Notes under the pieces: model-generated
What the model was told of the DNA's origin: nothing
The model's input: only the letters and a program-made list of their open reading frames with translations
Databases searched by the model: none
Origin: CBDBCU01 sp965242615
GTDB taxonomy: Bacteria > Chloroflexota > Dehalococcoidia > Lucifugimonadales > UBA3495
Length of the DNA: 64,000 nt
Direction of reading: 5' to 3'
Assembly (NCBI GenBank): GCA_965242615.1
Contig: CBDESR010000004.1
Coordinates: forward strand, 744,001-808,000
Program-made: the position numbers and the translations under genes
In this document: positions 8,456 to 17,635 of the stretch, in pieces
Layout: each line of letters opens with the position of its first letter
Numbering within the stretch: the stretch's first letter is position 1

Positions 8456-9157
8456 CTACTGCTCCTTACCCGAATAGCCCTCCGCCCTTTCGTAAAAGGC
8501 GGCGAACAGGTTGGCGAAACTGCGCGGCACTTCCTCCTGCCGCTCCGGGTGGCACTGGAGGCCGATGACCCAGCTGTGGGCCGGGCTTTCCAGTCCCTCA
8601 ATAATTCCATCCGCGACCGCATAGGCGCTGGTCAGCAGGCGGGGCGAGCGTTGGGCTTCCCGCAAGCCTTGGTGATGCCGGCTGTTGACCCGGAAAAAGC
8701 CGGCGCTGCCCACAATGGCGGCGGTTTTGGCCCCGGGGGCCAGGTAAATCAGATGTTTGGACGATTCCCAACAGCCATCAGACCGCTCGGCTTTATGCCC
8801 GGGCAAATCCTGTAGCAGCTGCCCGCCCATAGCTACATTGAGCAGCTGCATCCCCCGGCAGATGGCCAGTATCGGCAGATCCCGGGCCAAGGCGTAGTCC
8901 AGCAAGGCCAACTCCAGGTCGTCCAGGGGGCGGCACAGCTCCAAGTCGGCGGCCGGATCGGGTGCGGCGTGGTACAAAGCCGGATCGACATCCGGGCCGC
9001 CGCTCAGCAGCAGCCCGCCGACGCCCTTTAAGAGCCGCGGGGCGGGGCCGGCATCCGGCGGGGTCAGCAAACGCACCTCCGCGCCCAAGTCGGTCATTAC
9101 TTGAGCGTAGCGGAGGCTGTTGCGCTGGTCGATGGAAGTGATGGCTACAGTAGTCAT
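8456..9157 (-). CDS. Class I glutamine amidotransferase, peptidase C26 / gamma-Glu-GABA hydrolase type
   Basis: 233 residues. The nucleophile is Cys100 in AICRGMQLLNVAMGG, and the His203/Glu205 pair is in QCHPER, completing the catalytic triad of PuuD-like gamma-glutamyl hydrolases. SGGPDVDPALY near residue 53 is also typical. The family releases glutamate from gamma-glutamyl conjugates, for example gamma-glutamyl-GABA in putrescine use; the substrate is not determinable here. The last codons (GKEQ-stop) are encoded by the sequence TAAGGAGCAGTA, which is repeated in front of gyrA. Without the intervening nuclease/methylase pair this gene would sit 2 nt upstream of gyrA. Confidence 0.88.
   Translation of the reverse strand: MTTVAITSIDQRNSLRYAQVMTDLGAEVRLLTPPDAGPAPRLLKGVGGLLLSGGPDVDPALYHAAPDPAADLELCRPLDDLELALLDYALARDLPILAICRGMQLLNVAMGGQLLQDLPGHKAERSDGCWESSKHLIYLAPGAKTAAIVGSAGFFRVNSRHHQGLREAQRSPRLLTSAYAVADGIIEGLESPAHSWVIGLQCHPERQEEVPRSFANLFAAFYERAEGYSGKEQ
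8457..8468. repeat. 12-bp direct repeat, copy 2 (end of amidotransferase gene)
   Basis: TACTGCTCCTTA, identical to 5997-6008. It covers the stop codon and last three sense codons of the amidotransferase gene. The 2.46-kb unit between the two copies contains exactly the methyltransferase and the PLD-type nuclease. Confidence 0.85.
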
Positions 9158-9276
9158 TGCTTGACATATTGTAGCAGAAAGGGGGCGGGATTTATAGCAG
9201 AGAGGGGACAGGATTTACAGGGTTTGGCGGTCAGTAATGGGCCGGTTCCGGCAATTTGGCGCAGAGGGCGCTGTGC

Positions 9277-9282
9277 TATAAT
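9277..9282 (+). promoter_or_regulatory. Extended -10 of a leaderless promoter (GT paralogue A)
   Basis: TGCTATAAT, with only 7 nt between the hexamer and ATG 9290. Transcription would start at or next to the A of the ATG, and no Shine-Dalgarno sequence is present. The -35 region is weak (TTTGGC about 16 nt upstream). Confidence 0.75.
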
Positions 9283-9289
9283 CCCGGCT

Positions 9290-11965
9290 ATGCTGGAAGC
9301 GACGCCCCGGAATAACCCTCTGCCGCCCCGACTTGCCGACCATTGGCGTGCGGCGGCCAACTTTCTGACGGCTCACGGCGCGCTGGTTATCTGTGCCCTG
9401 TTTCTGCTGGTGGGCGTCCTTATTCTGGATGACTACGGTGTGGCTTGGGATGAGCTTATCTCGCGGAAAAATGCGATTATGAGCCTGGATTATATTCGGG
9501 GCAATAATGATGACTTGCTGACCTACCGGGACCGGGTGTGGGGCGTGGCCTTTGAGCTGCCGCTCCTGCTGGCCGAGCGGGCCCTGGGGTTGACGGACAG
9601 CCGGGATATTCATCTACTCCGCCATATCTTGACCCATATTTTCTTTGTTGTCGGCGGTTTCTTTGGCTACCGGCTGGCGTATCGGCTGTCGGGCAATCGG
9701 CTGATTGCGCTCGCTGCGCTGCTGCTGTACCTGCTGCATCCCCGGCTTTATGCCCATTCCTTCTTTAACAGCAAGGATATTCCCTTTTTCAGTATGTTCG
9801 TCATTGCCATGTATTTGGTGGAGCGGGCTTTCCGCAAGGATACGGTAGGGGCATTCATCCTGGGCGGCGTTGCCGTGGGGCTGCTGACCAACATTCGGGT
9901 TATGGGGATAATACTGGTTCCGGCGGTGGTGGCGCTGCGGGGAGTTGACCTTTGGCTAGCGGGCGGCGGGAGCGCGCGGCGGCGGATTCTGCTGACCGGC
10001 GGCGGGTTCATTCTGGTGGCGATAGTTACCCTGTATGCGGCTTGGCCCTACCTATGGGGCGATCCCGGCGGACGTTTTGTCGAATCTTTCCTGAGATTTT
10101 CCGCAATTGAAAACGAAGTGCAGCAGTTGTTCCGGGGGCAGTGGATTACTGAGGAAGTGCCGCCGGACTATGTCCCGGTGTGGTTTGCCATAACTACCCC
10201 GCCGGCGGCGCTGCTGCTGGGCTTGGTTGGGGCTATGGTAGTGGCTTATCGCGGCATTGCCCGGCCGCGCAGCATTTGGGGCAACAGCGTCCGGCGGTTT
10301 GAGTTGCTGCTGCTGGCTTGCTTTATTTTGCCGGCGCTGGGGATAATTCTGCTGGAATCTAACCTATACAACGGCTGGCGGCATATGTTTTTCATCTATG
10401 CGCCGGGTTGCCTGCTGGCGGCGTTAGGATTGGGCTGGCTGCTGCGGACTTTGCCGGCTGGATATTGGCGGGCCGGAGTGGTCGGTTTGGCCGGGGTTGG
10501 AGCCGGATTGACCGGATTGCAGATGATGCAGCTGCATCCCTATCAGCAAGTTTATTTCAACTTTCTGGTGGATCGGGAAACGCCGGGGTATCTGGGGACG
10601 CAGTATGACTTGGACTACTGGGGGTTGTCGGCGTACGAGGGTTTGCAATATCTGGTAGCGGCATATCCGGAGCAGCCAATCGAAGTTGACTGGCGTCCGG
10701 CCGACGACCGGCGAATGCTGGCGGCGGCGGATCGGAGGCGAATAAGGATAAGGGCCCCGGAGGATGCCGAGTTTTACGTGGGGTTTCAGCGCAATTTAGC
10801 TTTCGACGGCAGTTTGCGCCCCGTACCGGAATCGGCTTTATATACCCGGCGCATCTACAACAGCGCCATACTGGTAGTGGCGCAGTATGCTGACCTGCGG
10901 CGGCGGTGGGAAGGGGAGTATCAGTCGGTTAAGGCCGGGGAGTTGTTGGCTAGTTCCAAGTTTGACTTGTACCGGCGGGGCAATACGCTGACTTATGTCA
11001 AGGAGCCGTGCGGATACGCGGACTGGGAGGGACGGTTCTCGCTGGATGCGGCGCCGCGGAAGGCGGCGGATTTGCCTTGGCGACAGCGGCGGCAGGGTTT
11101 TGAGGACCGGGGTTTCAGTTTCTACGCGCAGGGGCAGATGTTTAACGGCAAATGCGCGTCTCCGGCGTTGCTGCCGGACTATCCCCTGGCGGAAATCCGG
11201 ACCGGGCAGTATCAGGACTGGGGAGTGCGGATTGACCTGCGGGAGCCGGAATACCGGGCAGAGTACGCGGCGGTTACGGCCGGCACTCCGCTAATCCGCT
11301 CTGATTTTAAGGTCTATCGGCAGGATAACCAGCTGATTTACACGAAATGGCCGTGTAGGGAGGGGGACACGGGGGAGCGGTTTGCGCTGCATTTGTGGAC
11401 GGTTCAGGAGGCGGATTTGCCGGCGGAGCGGCGGCGATATGGTTTTGACAATCGGGATTTTTCCTTTGAGCAGTACGGGGTGCGGTTCGGCTATAAGTGT
11501 CTAATCAAAGTGCCGCTGCCGGATTACCCGATTACGGCAATAGAAACCGGTCAATTTGAGGCGGCGGGGAGAATCTGGACGGGAAGGGTGGATTTGAGCG
11601 GGGCGGCTTACCGAACGGTATATCCCGAGTTGACGGCCGGGGAGCCGGGGCTGCGGGCGGTTTTTGACCTTTACCGGCAAGAGGGGATGTTGGTTTATGT
11701 CAAGGAGGAGTGCCGGGAGGGGGATGCGGCGGCGCGGTTTTCGCTGCATCTGTGGCCGGTAAGCGTCGCGGATTTGCCGGCGGAGCAACGGGAACGGGGG
11801 TTTGAGAACCGGGATTTTTCCTTTGAGCAGTATGGGGCGCGGTTTGACGGCAAGTGTATGGCGGTGGTGCCGCTGCCGGATTACCCGATTGATGAAATTT
11901 GGACGGGGCAGTTCATTCCCGGGGAAGGCGCGTTGTGGGACGGGAAGTTGACGGTGGAGCGGTAA
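9290..11965 (+). CDS. GT-C membrane glycosyltransferase with three C-terminal cysteine-pair repeats (paralogue A)
   Basis: 891-892 residues from ATG 9290. The N-terminal ~450 residues carry about ten transmembrane helices. The first periplasmic loop has the acidic DDYGVAWDE motif expected of lipid-phosphate-sugar-dependent GT-C (GT39/ArnT-like) transferases, which move a sugar from polyprenyl phosphate to an acceptor outside the membrane. A conserved YQQVYFNFLVDRETP segment ends the membrane part. Repeats of ~115 residues start near 558, 672 and 792. Each runs FDLYR...PC...RFxLH...DLP...GFxxRDFSF...GKC...LPDYP...TGQ and contains one Cys pair, probably a disulfide. I do not recognise the repeat. 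The closest relative is the next gene, 33 bp downstream. Earlier in-frame starts would place coding sequence upstream of the -10 box and are rejected. Confidence 0.85.
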   Translation: MLEATPRNNPLPPRLADHWRAAANFLTAHGALVICALFLLVGVLILDDYGVAWDELISRKNAIMSLDYIRGNNDDLLTYRDRVWGVAFELPLLLAERALGLTDSRDIHLLRHILTHIFFVVGGFFGYRLAYRLSGNRLIALAALLLYLLHPRLYAHSFFNSKDIPFFSMFVIAMYLVERAFRKDTVGAFILGGVAVGLLTNIRVMGIILVPAVVALRGVDLWLAGGGSARRRILLTGGGFILVAIVTLYAAWPYLWGDPGGRFVESFLRFSAIENEVQQLFRGQWITEEVPPDYVPVWFAITTPPAALLLGLVGAMVVAYRGIARPRSIWGNSVRRFELLLLACFILPALGIILLESNLYNGWRHMFFIYAPGCLLAALGLGWLLRTLPAGYWRAGVVGLAGVGAGLTGLQMMQLHPYQQVYFNFLVDRETPGYLGTQYDLDYWGLSAYEGLQYLVAAYPEQPIEVDWRPADDRRMLAAADRRRIRIRAPEDAEFYVGFQRNLAFDGSLRPVPESALYTRRIYNSAILVVAQYADLRRRWEGEYQSVKAGELLASSKFDLYRRGNTLTYVKEPCGYADWEGRFSLDAAPRKAADLPWRQRRQGFEDRGFSFYAQGQMFNGKCASPALLPDYPLAEIRTGQYQDWGVRIDLREPEYRAEYAAVTAGTPLIRSDFKVYRQDNQLIYTKWPCREGDTGERFALHLWTVQEADLPAERRRYGFDNRDFSFEQYGVRFGYKCLIKVPLPDYPITAIETGQFEAAGRIWTGRVDLSGAAYRTVYPELTAGEPGLRAVFDLYRQEGMLVYVKEECREGDAAARFSLHLWPVSVADLPAEQRERGFENRDFSFEQYGARFDGKCMAVVPLPDYPIDEIWTGQFIPGEGALWDGKLTVER

Positions 11966-11985
11966 GGTCGCCCTTTACCTTATGC

Positions 11986-11991
11986 TATAAT
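11986..11991 (+). promoter_or_regulatory. Extended -10 of a leaderless promoter (GT paralogue B)
   Basis: TGCTATAAT with 7 nt before ATG 11999, in the 33-bp gap after paralogue A. The arrangement is the same as at 9277 and no Shine-Dalgarno sequence is present, so this copy is separately transcribed. Confidence 0.75.
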
Positions 11992-11998
11992 CCCGCCT

Positions 11999-14677
11999 AT
12001 GCTGGAAGCTACGCCCCGGAATGCCCCTCGGCCGCCCCGATTTGCCGGTCATTGCCGCGCGGCGGCCAACTTTCTGACGACTCACTGCGCATTGCTGATT
12101 TGCGCCCTGTTTCTGCTGGCGGGCTGGGCTGCTGTGGATGATTACGGGGTGGCTCATGATGAGAACACCCAACGGCGGCTGGCATTAGTCACCTGGGATT
12201 ACATTCGGGGCGACAACGCCGACCTGCTGACCCACTGGGATCGGTTTTACGGCGTGGCCTTTGAGCTGCCGCTGCTGCTGGCCGAGCAGTCCCTGGGGTT
12301 GACGGACAGCCGGGATATTCACCTACTGCGCCATATCTTAACCCATCTTTTCTTTGTTGTCGGCGGTTTCTTTTGCTACCGGCTTGCTCACCGGCTGTCG
12401 GGCAATCGGCTGCTCGCCCTCTTTGCGCTGCTGCTGTACCTGCTGCATCCCCGGCTTTATGCCCATTCCTTTTTTAACAGCAAGGATATTCCCTTTTTCA
12501 GTATGTTCATTATCGCCCTGTATCTGTTGGAGCGGGCTTTTCGCAAGGATACGGTGGGGGCGTTCATCCTGTGCGGCGTCGGTATCGGGCTGCTGACCAA
12601 CATTCGGATTATGGGGATAATGCTGGTACCGGCGGTGGTGGCGCTGCGGGGAGTTGACTTTTGGCGGGCGGGCGGCGGGACGGAGCGGCGGCGGATTATG
12701 CTGACTGGCGGCGGGTTCATTCTGGCGGTGGGGATTACGATATATGCGGCATGGCCTTACTTGTGGAGCAATCCGGCCGAGCATTTTATCGAATCTTTGC
12801 TGCGGTTTTCCGATTATCCCCATGAAGTGCAGAAGTTGTTCCGGGGGCACTGGATTGACGAACCGCCGCCGGACTATGTCCCGGTGTGGTTTGCCATAAC
12901 TACCCCGCCGGCGGCGCTGCTGTTGGGCTTGGTCGGGGCTATGGTACTGGCTTATCGCGGCATTACCCGGCCGCGCAGCATTTGGGGCAATACCCGCCAA
13001 CGATTTGGGCTGCTGCTGCTGGCTTGCTTTATTTTGCCGGTAATGGCCGTGATTCTGCTGGAATCGAACCTTTACAACGGCTGGCGGCAGCTGTATTTCA
13101 TCTATGCGCCGGGACTCCTGCTGGCGGCGTTGGGGTTGGGCGGGCTGCTGCGGGCTTTGCCGGCCGGATATTGGCGGGCCGGGATGGTCGGTTTGGCGGG
13201 CGCGGGATTAGGATTGACCGGATTGCAGATGATCCAACTGCATCCGCATCAGCAGGTTTATTTCAACTTTTTGGTGGATCGGGAAACGCCGGAGCAGTTA
13301 AGTACGCAGTATCCTCTGGACTACTGGAGGCTGTCGCCCTATGAGGGTTTGCAGTATCTGTTGGCGGCGTACCCGGAGGGGATAATCAAAGTTGACTGGG
13401 ATGCGGGCAGCGATCGGGAAATGCTGCGGGCAGACGACCGGCGGCGGATATGGGTAAGGGCCCCGGAGGATGCCGAGTTTTACATCAGGATTCAGCGCAA
13501 TCTGACCTTTGACGGCGGAGGGTTGCGTCCCTTGCCGGAAGCGGCGGTATATACCCGGCGCGTCTATAACAGCCCTATACTGGTAGTAGCGCGGTATGCT
13601 GATCTGCGGCGGCAGTGGGAAGGGGAGTATCAGGCGGTTAAGGCCGGGGAGCTGTTGGCGCGTTCCAAGTTTGACCTGTACCGGAAGGGCAATGCGCTGA
13701 CCTATATCAAGGAGCCGTGCGAACACCCGGACTGGATGGGACGGTTCTCGCTGGATGTGGAGCCGCGGGCGGAGGGGGACTTGCCCTGGAGACGGCGGCA
13801 GCAGGGTTTTGAGGATCGGGGTTTCAGTTTCTACGCGCATGGGGTAATGTTTAACGGCAAGTGCGCGACGCCGGCGTTGCTGCCGGACTATCCCCTGGCG
13901 GAAATCCGGACGGGGCATTATATGGACTGGGGAGTGCGGATTGACCTGCGGGAGCCGGATTACCGGGCGGAGTACGACGCGGTTACGGCCGGCACTCCGC
14001 TAATCCGCGCTGATTTTAAGGTCTATCGGCAGGACGGCCAGCTGATTTACACGAAATGGCCGTGTAGGGAGCGGGACACGGCCGAGCGGTTTGCGCTGCA
14101 TCTGTACACGGTTCAGGAAGCGGATTTGCCGGCGGAGCGGCGGCAATATGGTTTTGACAACCGGGATTTTTCCTTTGAGCAGTACGGGGTGCGGTTCGGC
14201 TATAAGTGCCTGATCAAGGTGCCACTGCCGGATTACCCGATTACGGCGATAGAAACCGGCCAATCGGACGCCGCGGGGAGAATCTGGACGGGAAGGGTGG
14301 ATTTGCGCGGGGCGGCTTATCGAACGGTATATCCCGAGTTGACGGCCGGGGAGCCGGGGCTGCGGGCGGTTTTTGACCTTTACTTGAAAGAGCAGAGTTT
14401 GGTTTATGTCAAGGAACGGTGCCAGGAGGGGGATGCGGCGGCGCGGTTTTCGCTGCATCTGTGGCCGGTGAGCGTCGAGGATTTGCCGGTGGAACAGCGG
14501 GAACGGGGGTTTGAGAACCGGGACTTTTCCTTTGAGCAGTATGGGGCGCGGTTTGATGGCAAGTGTATGGCGGTGGTACCGCTGCCGGATTACCCGATTG
14601 ATGAAATTTGGACGGGGCAGTTCATCCCCGGCGAGGGCGGCGCGTTGTGGGACGGGAAGTTGACGGGGGAGCGGTAA
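11999..14677 (+). CDS. GT-C membrane glycosyltransferase with three C-terminal repeats (paralogue B)
   Basis: 892 residues, collinear with and very similar to paralogue A, so A, B and C arose by tandem duplication. The N-terminal motif is DDYGVAHDE in the first extracytoplasmic loop, followed by about ten membrane helices and the YFNFLVDRETP boundary. Three Cys-pair repeats follow, the last ending GKCMAVVPLPDYPIDEIWTGQ. The tail after the last repeat (IPGEGGALWDGKLTGER) is shared with A. Differences from A cluster in the first loop after the acidic motif (NTQRRLALVTWDYI versus LISRKNAIMSLDYI) and in the domain just before the repeats, which may tune acceptor or donor choice (inference). The start is fixed by the leaderless promoter at 11986. 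Confidence 0.85.
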   Translation: MLEATPRNAPRPPRFAGHCRAAANFLTTHCALLICALFLLAGWAAVDDYGVAHDENTQRRLALVTWDYIRGDNADLLTHWDRFYGVAFELPLLLAEQSLGLTDSRDIHLLRHILTHLFFVVGGFFCYRLAHRLSGNRLLALFALLLYLLHPRLYAHSFFNSKDIPFFSMFIIALYLLERAFRKDTVGAFILCGVGIGLLTNIRIMGIMLVPAVVALRGVDFWRAGGGTERRRIMLTGGGFILAVGITIYAAWPYLWSNPAEHFIESLLRFSDYPHEVQKLFRGHWIDEPPPDYVPVWFAITTPPAALLLGLVGAMVLAYRGITRPRSIWGNTRQRFGLLLLACFILPVMAVILLESNLYNGWRQLYFIYAPGLLLAALGLGGLLRALPAGYWRAGMVGLAGAGLGLTGLQMIQLHPHQQVYFNFLVDRETPEQLSTQYPLDYWRLSPYEGLQYLLAAYPEGIIKVDWDAGSDREMLRADDRRRIWVRAPEDAEFYIRIQRNLTFDGGGLRPLPEAAVYTRRVYNSPILVVARYADLRRQWEGEYQAVKAGELLARSKFDLYRKGNALTYIKEPCEHPDWMGRFSLDVEPRAEGDLPWRRRQQGFEDRGFSFYAHGVMFNGKCATPALLPDYPLAEIRTGHYMDWGVRIDLREPDYRAEYDAVTAGTPLIRADFKVYRQDGQLIYTKWPCRERDTAERFALHLYTVQEADLPAERRQYGFDNRDFSFEQYGVRFGYKCLIKVPLPDYPITAIETGQSDAAGRIWTGRVDLRGAAYRTVYPELTAGEPGLRAVFDLYLKEQSLVYVKERCQEGDAAARFSLHLWPVSVEDLPVEQRERGFENRDFSFEQYGARFDGKCMAVVPLPDYPIDEIWTGQFIPGEGGALWDGKLTGER

Positions 14678-14696
14678 GGGCGGCCTTGCTGGGCGC

Positions 14697-14702
14697 TATA
14701 AT
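14697..14702 (+). promoter_or_regulatory. -10 of a leaderless promoter (GT paralogue C)
   Basis: CGCTATAAT with 7 nt before ATG 14710, in the 32-bp gap after paralogue B. The extended TG is replaced by CG in this copy. Confidence 0.7.
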
Positions 14703-14709
14703 TCCGCCT

Positions 14710-16687
14710 ATGCTGGAAGCAATGCCCCGGAATACCCCTCGGCCGCCCCGACTTGCCGGCCATTGCCGCGCGGCGGCCAACTTTCTGATGACTCACGGCG
14801 CATTGATTATCTGCGCCCTCTTTCTGCTGGCGGGCTTGGCTGCTCTGGATGATTACGGGGTGGCCCGGGATGAAGGTTTCCTACGGCGCAATGCGATCGT
14901 CAGCCTGGATTACATTCTAGGCAACAACGCTGAACTGTTGACCTACGAATTCCGGGCGTACAGCGTGGCCTTTGAGCTGCCGCTGCTGCTGGCCGAGGGG
15001 GCCCTGGGGTTGACGGACAGCCGGGATATTCACCTGCTCCGCCATAGCTTGGCTCATCTTTTCTTTATTGTCGGCGGTTTCTTTGGCTACCGACTGGCTT
15101 ACCGGCTGTCGGGCAATCGGCTGATCGCGCTCTTTGCGCTGCTGCTGTACCTGCTGCATCCCCGGCTCTATGCCCAATCCTTTTTTAACACCAAGGATGT
15201 CCCATTTTTCAGTATGTTCATCATTGCCCTGTATCTGGTGGAACGGGCCTTCCGCCGGGACACGGTGGGGGCATTTATCCTAGGCGGCGTCGCGGTGGGG
15301 TTGCTGACCAACATTCGGATTGTGGGGATAATGCTGGTTCCGGCGGTGTTGGCAATGCGGGGAATTGACCTTTGTTTTGCGTCTGGGGGCATAGAGCGGC
15401 GGCGGATAGCACTGACTGGTAGCGGGTTTATTCTGGCGGCGGGGATTACGGTATATGCGGCGTGGCCTTACCTGTGGGGCGACCCGGTCGGTCGTTTCGG
15501 CGAAGCCTGGCGGCTCTTTTCCGAATATCCCAACGAGTTCGCGCAGTTGTTCCGGGGGCAGTGGATTACCGAGGAAGTTCCGCCGGAATATATCCCGGTG
15601 TGGTTTGCCTTGACTACGCCGCCGGCGACGCTGCTGCTGGGGTTGGTCGGCATAGTGGCATTGGCATGGTCGGTCATTGCCCGGCCGGGGAGGATTTTCG
15701 GCAATACCCGCCAACGCTTCGGGTTGTTGATGCTGGCTTGCTTTGCCCTGCCGGTAATAGCCGTGATTCTGCTGGAAGCCAACCTCTACGCGGGTTGGCG
15801 GCATCTGTATTTCATCTATGCGCCGTTCGGCGTGCTAGCGGCGGGGGGGGGGGGGGAGTTGGCTGCTGCGCGCGCGGCCATCCCGGTATTGGCGAGCCGG
15901 GGTAGTCGGTTTGATCGGCGCGGGCTTGGGATTGACCGTATTGCAGATGATGCAGCTGCATCCTTATCAGCAAGTTTATTTCAACTTTCTGGTAGATCGG
16001 GAGACGCCGGAGTATCTGGGTACGCAGTATGATTTGGAATACTGGCGGGTGTCGCCCTACGAAGGGCTGCAATACTTGGCGGCGGCATACCCGGAGGGGA
16101 GCATCGCGGTTGACCGCCAATGGAACAAAAGCCGGGAAATGCTGCCGGCGGCGGACCGGGAGCGGGTAGTAAGAATGGCTCCGGAGGATGCGGAGTTCTA
16201 CATCGGGTATCGGCTCAGTCTGGCTTTTAACGGCGGCCTGCGTCCTTTGCCGGAAGCGGCTTTATACACCCGGCGCATTTACAACAGCACCGTAATGGTG
16301 GTGGCGCGGTATGATGACCTGCGGCGGCAGTGGGCAGGAGAGTATCAGGCGGTTAAGGCCGGGGAGTTGTTGGCGAGTGCCAAGTTTGACCTGTACCGGC
16401 AGGGCGATTGGCTGTTTTATACGAAATGGCCGTGTATGGGGCGGGATACGGTGGAGCGGTTTGCGCTGCATCTGTACCCGGTTCAGGAGGCGGATTTGCC
16501 GGCGGAGCGGCGGCAATATGGCTTTGACAACCGGGATTTTTCCTTTGGGGAGTACGGGGTTCGGTTTGACGATAAGTGTCTAATCAAGGTTCCGCTGCCG
16601 GATTACCCGATTAAAGAAATCCGGACCGGGCAGTTCATCCCCGGTGAAGGCTTGCTGTGGGAGGTGAAGTTGATGGGGGAGCGGTAG
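14710..16687 (+). pseudogene. GT-C glycosyltransferase paralogue C, frameshifted at a G14 tract
   Basis: The first frame runs from ATG 14710 through the GT-C membrane domain (DDYGVARDE, then helices matching A and B) to FIYAPFGVLAAGG. A run of 14 G (15843-15856) then throws it out of frame, and it stops at 16032. The rest of the protein continues in another frame, with WLLRARPSRYWRAGVVGL directly after the tract, on to the stop at 16687. Removing one G or adding two restores a ~658-residue protein. That protein has only one C-terminal Cys-pair repeat against three in A and B. The tract could be a phase-variable switch, a dead mutation or a homopolymer sequencing error; sequence alone does not decide. 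Confidence 0.8.
15843..15856 (+). repeat. Poly-G tract (G14) inside GT paralogue C
   Basis: Fourteen consecutive G lie in the codons between the conserved APFGVLAA and WLLRA stretches. At the same place paralogue B reads TTGGGGTTGGGCGGG, a mixed sequence, so the pure run is specific to this copy. Thirteen G would keep the gene in frame. Confidence 0.85.
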
Positions 16688-16751
16688 CTGAGCTGGCCTT
16701 TGGGGCATAAGGCAGTAAATGCCGGATTGCCCGGGGGAACTATCCCGCCGG

Positions 16752-17600
16752 CTAAATCTGGCTGTAGCCGGTTCCGGGGAGGGTTGCGCCGCGGCCGCGG
16801 GCGTTGGTTAGCCAGCCAAATTCCTGCAAAATCTGCTGACTGTAAGTCACCCGGCCGGTTACTTTATCCAGCGGCTCCGTAGCCAGCAGCAAAGCGGCGT
16901 CAGCCAGCAACGCCGGCGGTTCGCCGTTGGGGTCGTCCATCCCGCTGACCAGGTTATGGTACACCGTCCCCGGCGTGGGGACGACCAGCGACGGGGCAAC
17001 GCAGGAAACGGCAATGCCGTAGGGATAGACTTCGCTGGCCAGTCCCTGGGTGAACCGCTCGAGGGCGGCCTTTTCCGCGCCGTAGCAAGTAGCGCCGCTG
17101 ATGCCGCCGGCTGCCGGGTAAGGGCCGCGGCCGGGGCCTACCGCCGCCCCCGATGATATGTTGACAATCCAGCCGGCACCCCGGGGAATCATCTGCTCCA
17201 AAGCCGCCTGACTGAGGATAAACGGCGCGTGAAAGTTGACCTCCCAAGAGCGAATCCAGCGGTTAATCGGAAAATCCTTCACCGGGATAAAGTAAGTCAG
17301 CGCGGCGTTGTTGACCAGCACCTCCACCGGGCCGTAGGTATCGCGGGTTTCCAGGAGCAGCCGTTGACACTCCGTCGGTTGCGCCAGGTTCACCGCCACC
17401 GCCGTAGCAGTGCCGCCGGCAGCCTGAATATCGGCAACCGTCTTTTCCAGCGAACCCTCTAGGGGATGGTCGCCCTCCCGCAGAGTGCGGGCGGCGCAGA
17501 CCACCTGCGCCCCTTCCCCGGCAAAGCGGGCGGCAATGGCCGCGCCAATGCCCCGGCTGGCCCCGGTCACCACCGCTACCTTGCCGTCCAACTTGCCCAT
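16752..17600 (-). CDS. Short-chain dehydrogenase/reductase (SDR)
   Basis: 282 residues. The Rossmann cofactor motif TGASRGIG is at residues 12-19, NNAA follows near 97, and the catalytic Ser (ISSG) and YGAEK (Tyr-x-x-x-Lys) are intact, so it should be an active NAD(P)-dependent oxidoreductase. Arg residues after the second strand (AARTLREGD) suggest NADP(H), which is inference. The segment between catalytic Ser and Tyr is long and glycine/proline-rich (VGPGRGPYPAAGGISGAT). A ~30-residue C-terminal tail after the usual SDR end carries LTNARGRGATLPGTG. GAGGAAAG precedes the ATG. It lies 35 bp downstream of the DUF1800 gene and is probably co-transcribed with it. The substrate is unknown. Confidence 0.88.
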   Translation of the reverse strand: MGKLDGKVAVVTGASRGIGAAIAARFAGEGAQVVCAARTLREGDHPLEGSLEKTVADIQAAGGTATAVAVNLAQPTECQRLLLETRDTYGPVEVLVNNAALTYFIPVKDFPINRWIRSWEVNFHAPFILSQAALEQMIPRGAGWIVNISSGAAVGPGRGPYPAAGGISGATCYGAEKAALERFTQGLASEVYPYGIAVSCVAPSLVVPTPGTVYHNLVSGMDDPNGEPPALLADAALLLATEPLDKVTGRVTYSQQILQEFGWLTNARGRGATLPGTGYSQI

Positions 17601-17635
17601 GGGCAGCTTTCCTCGACTGCTGACGCCCGTTCCGG

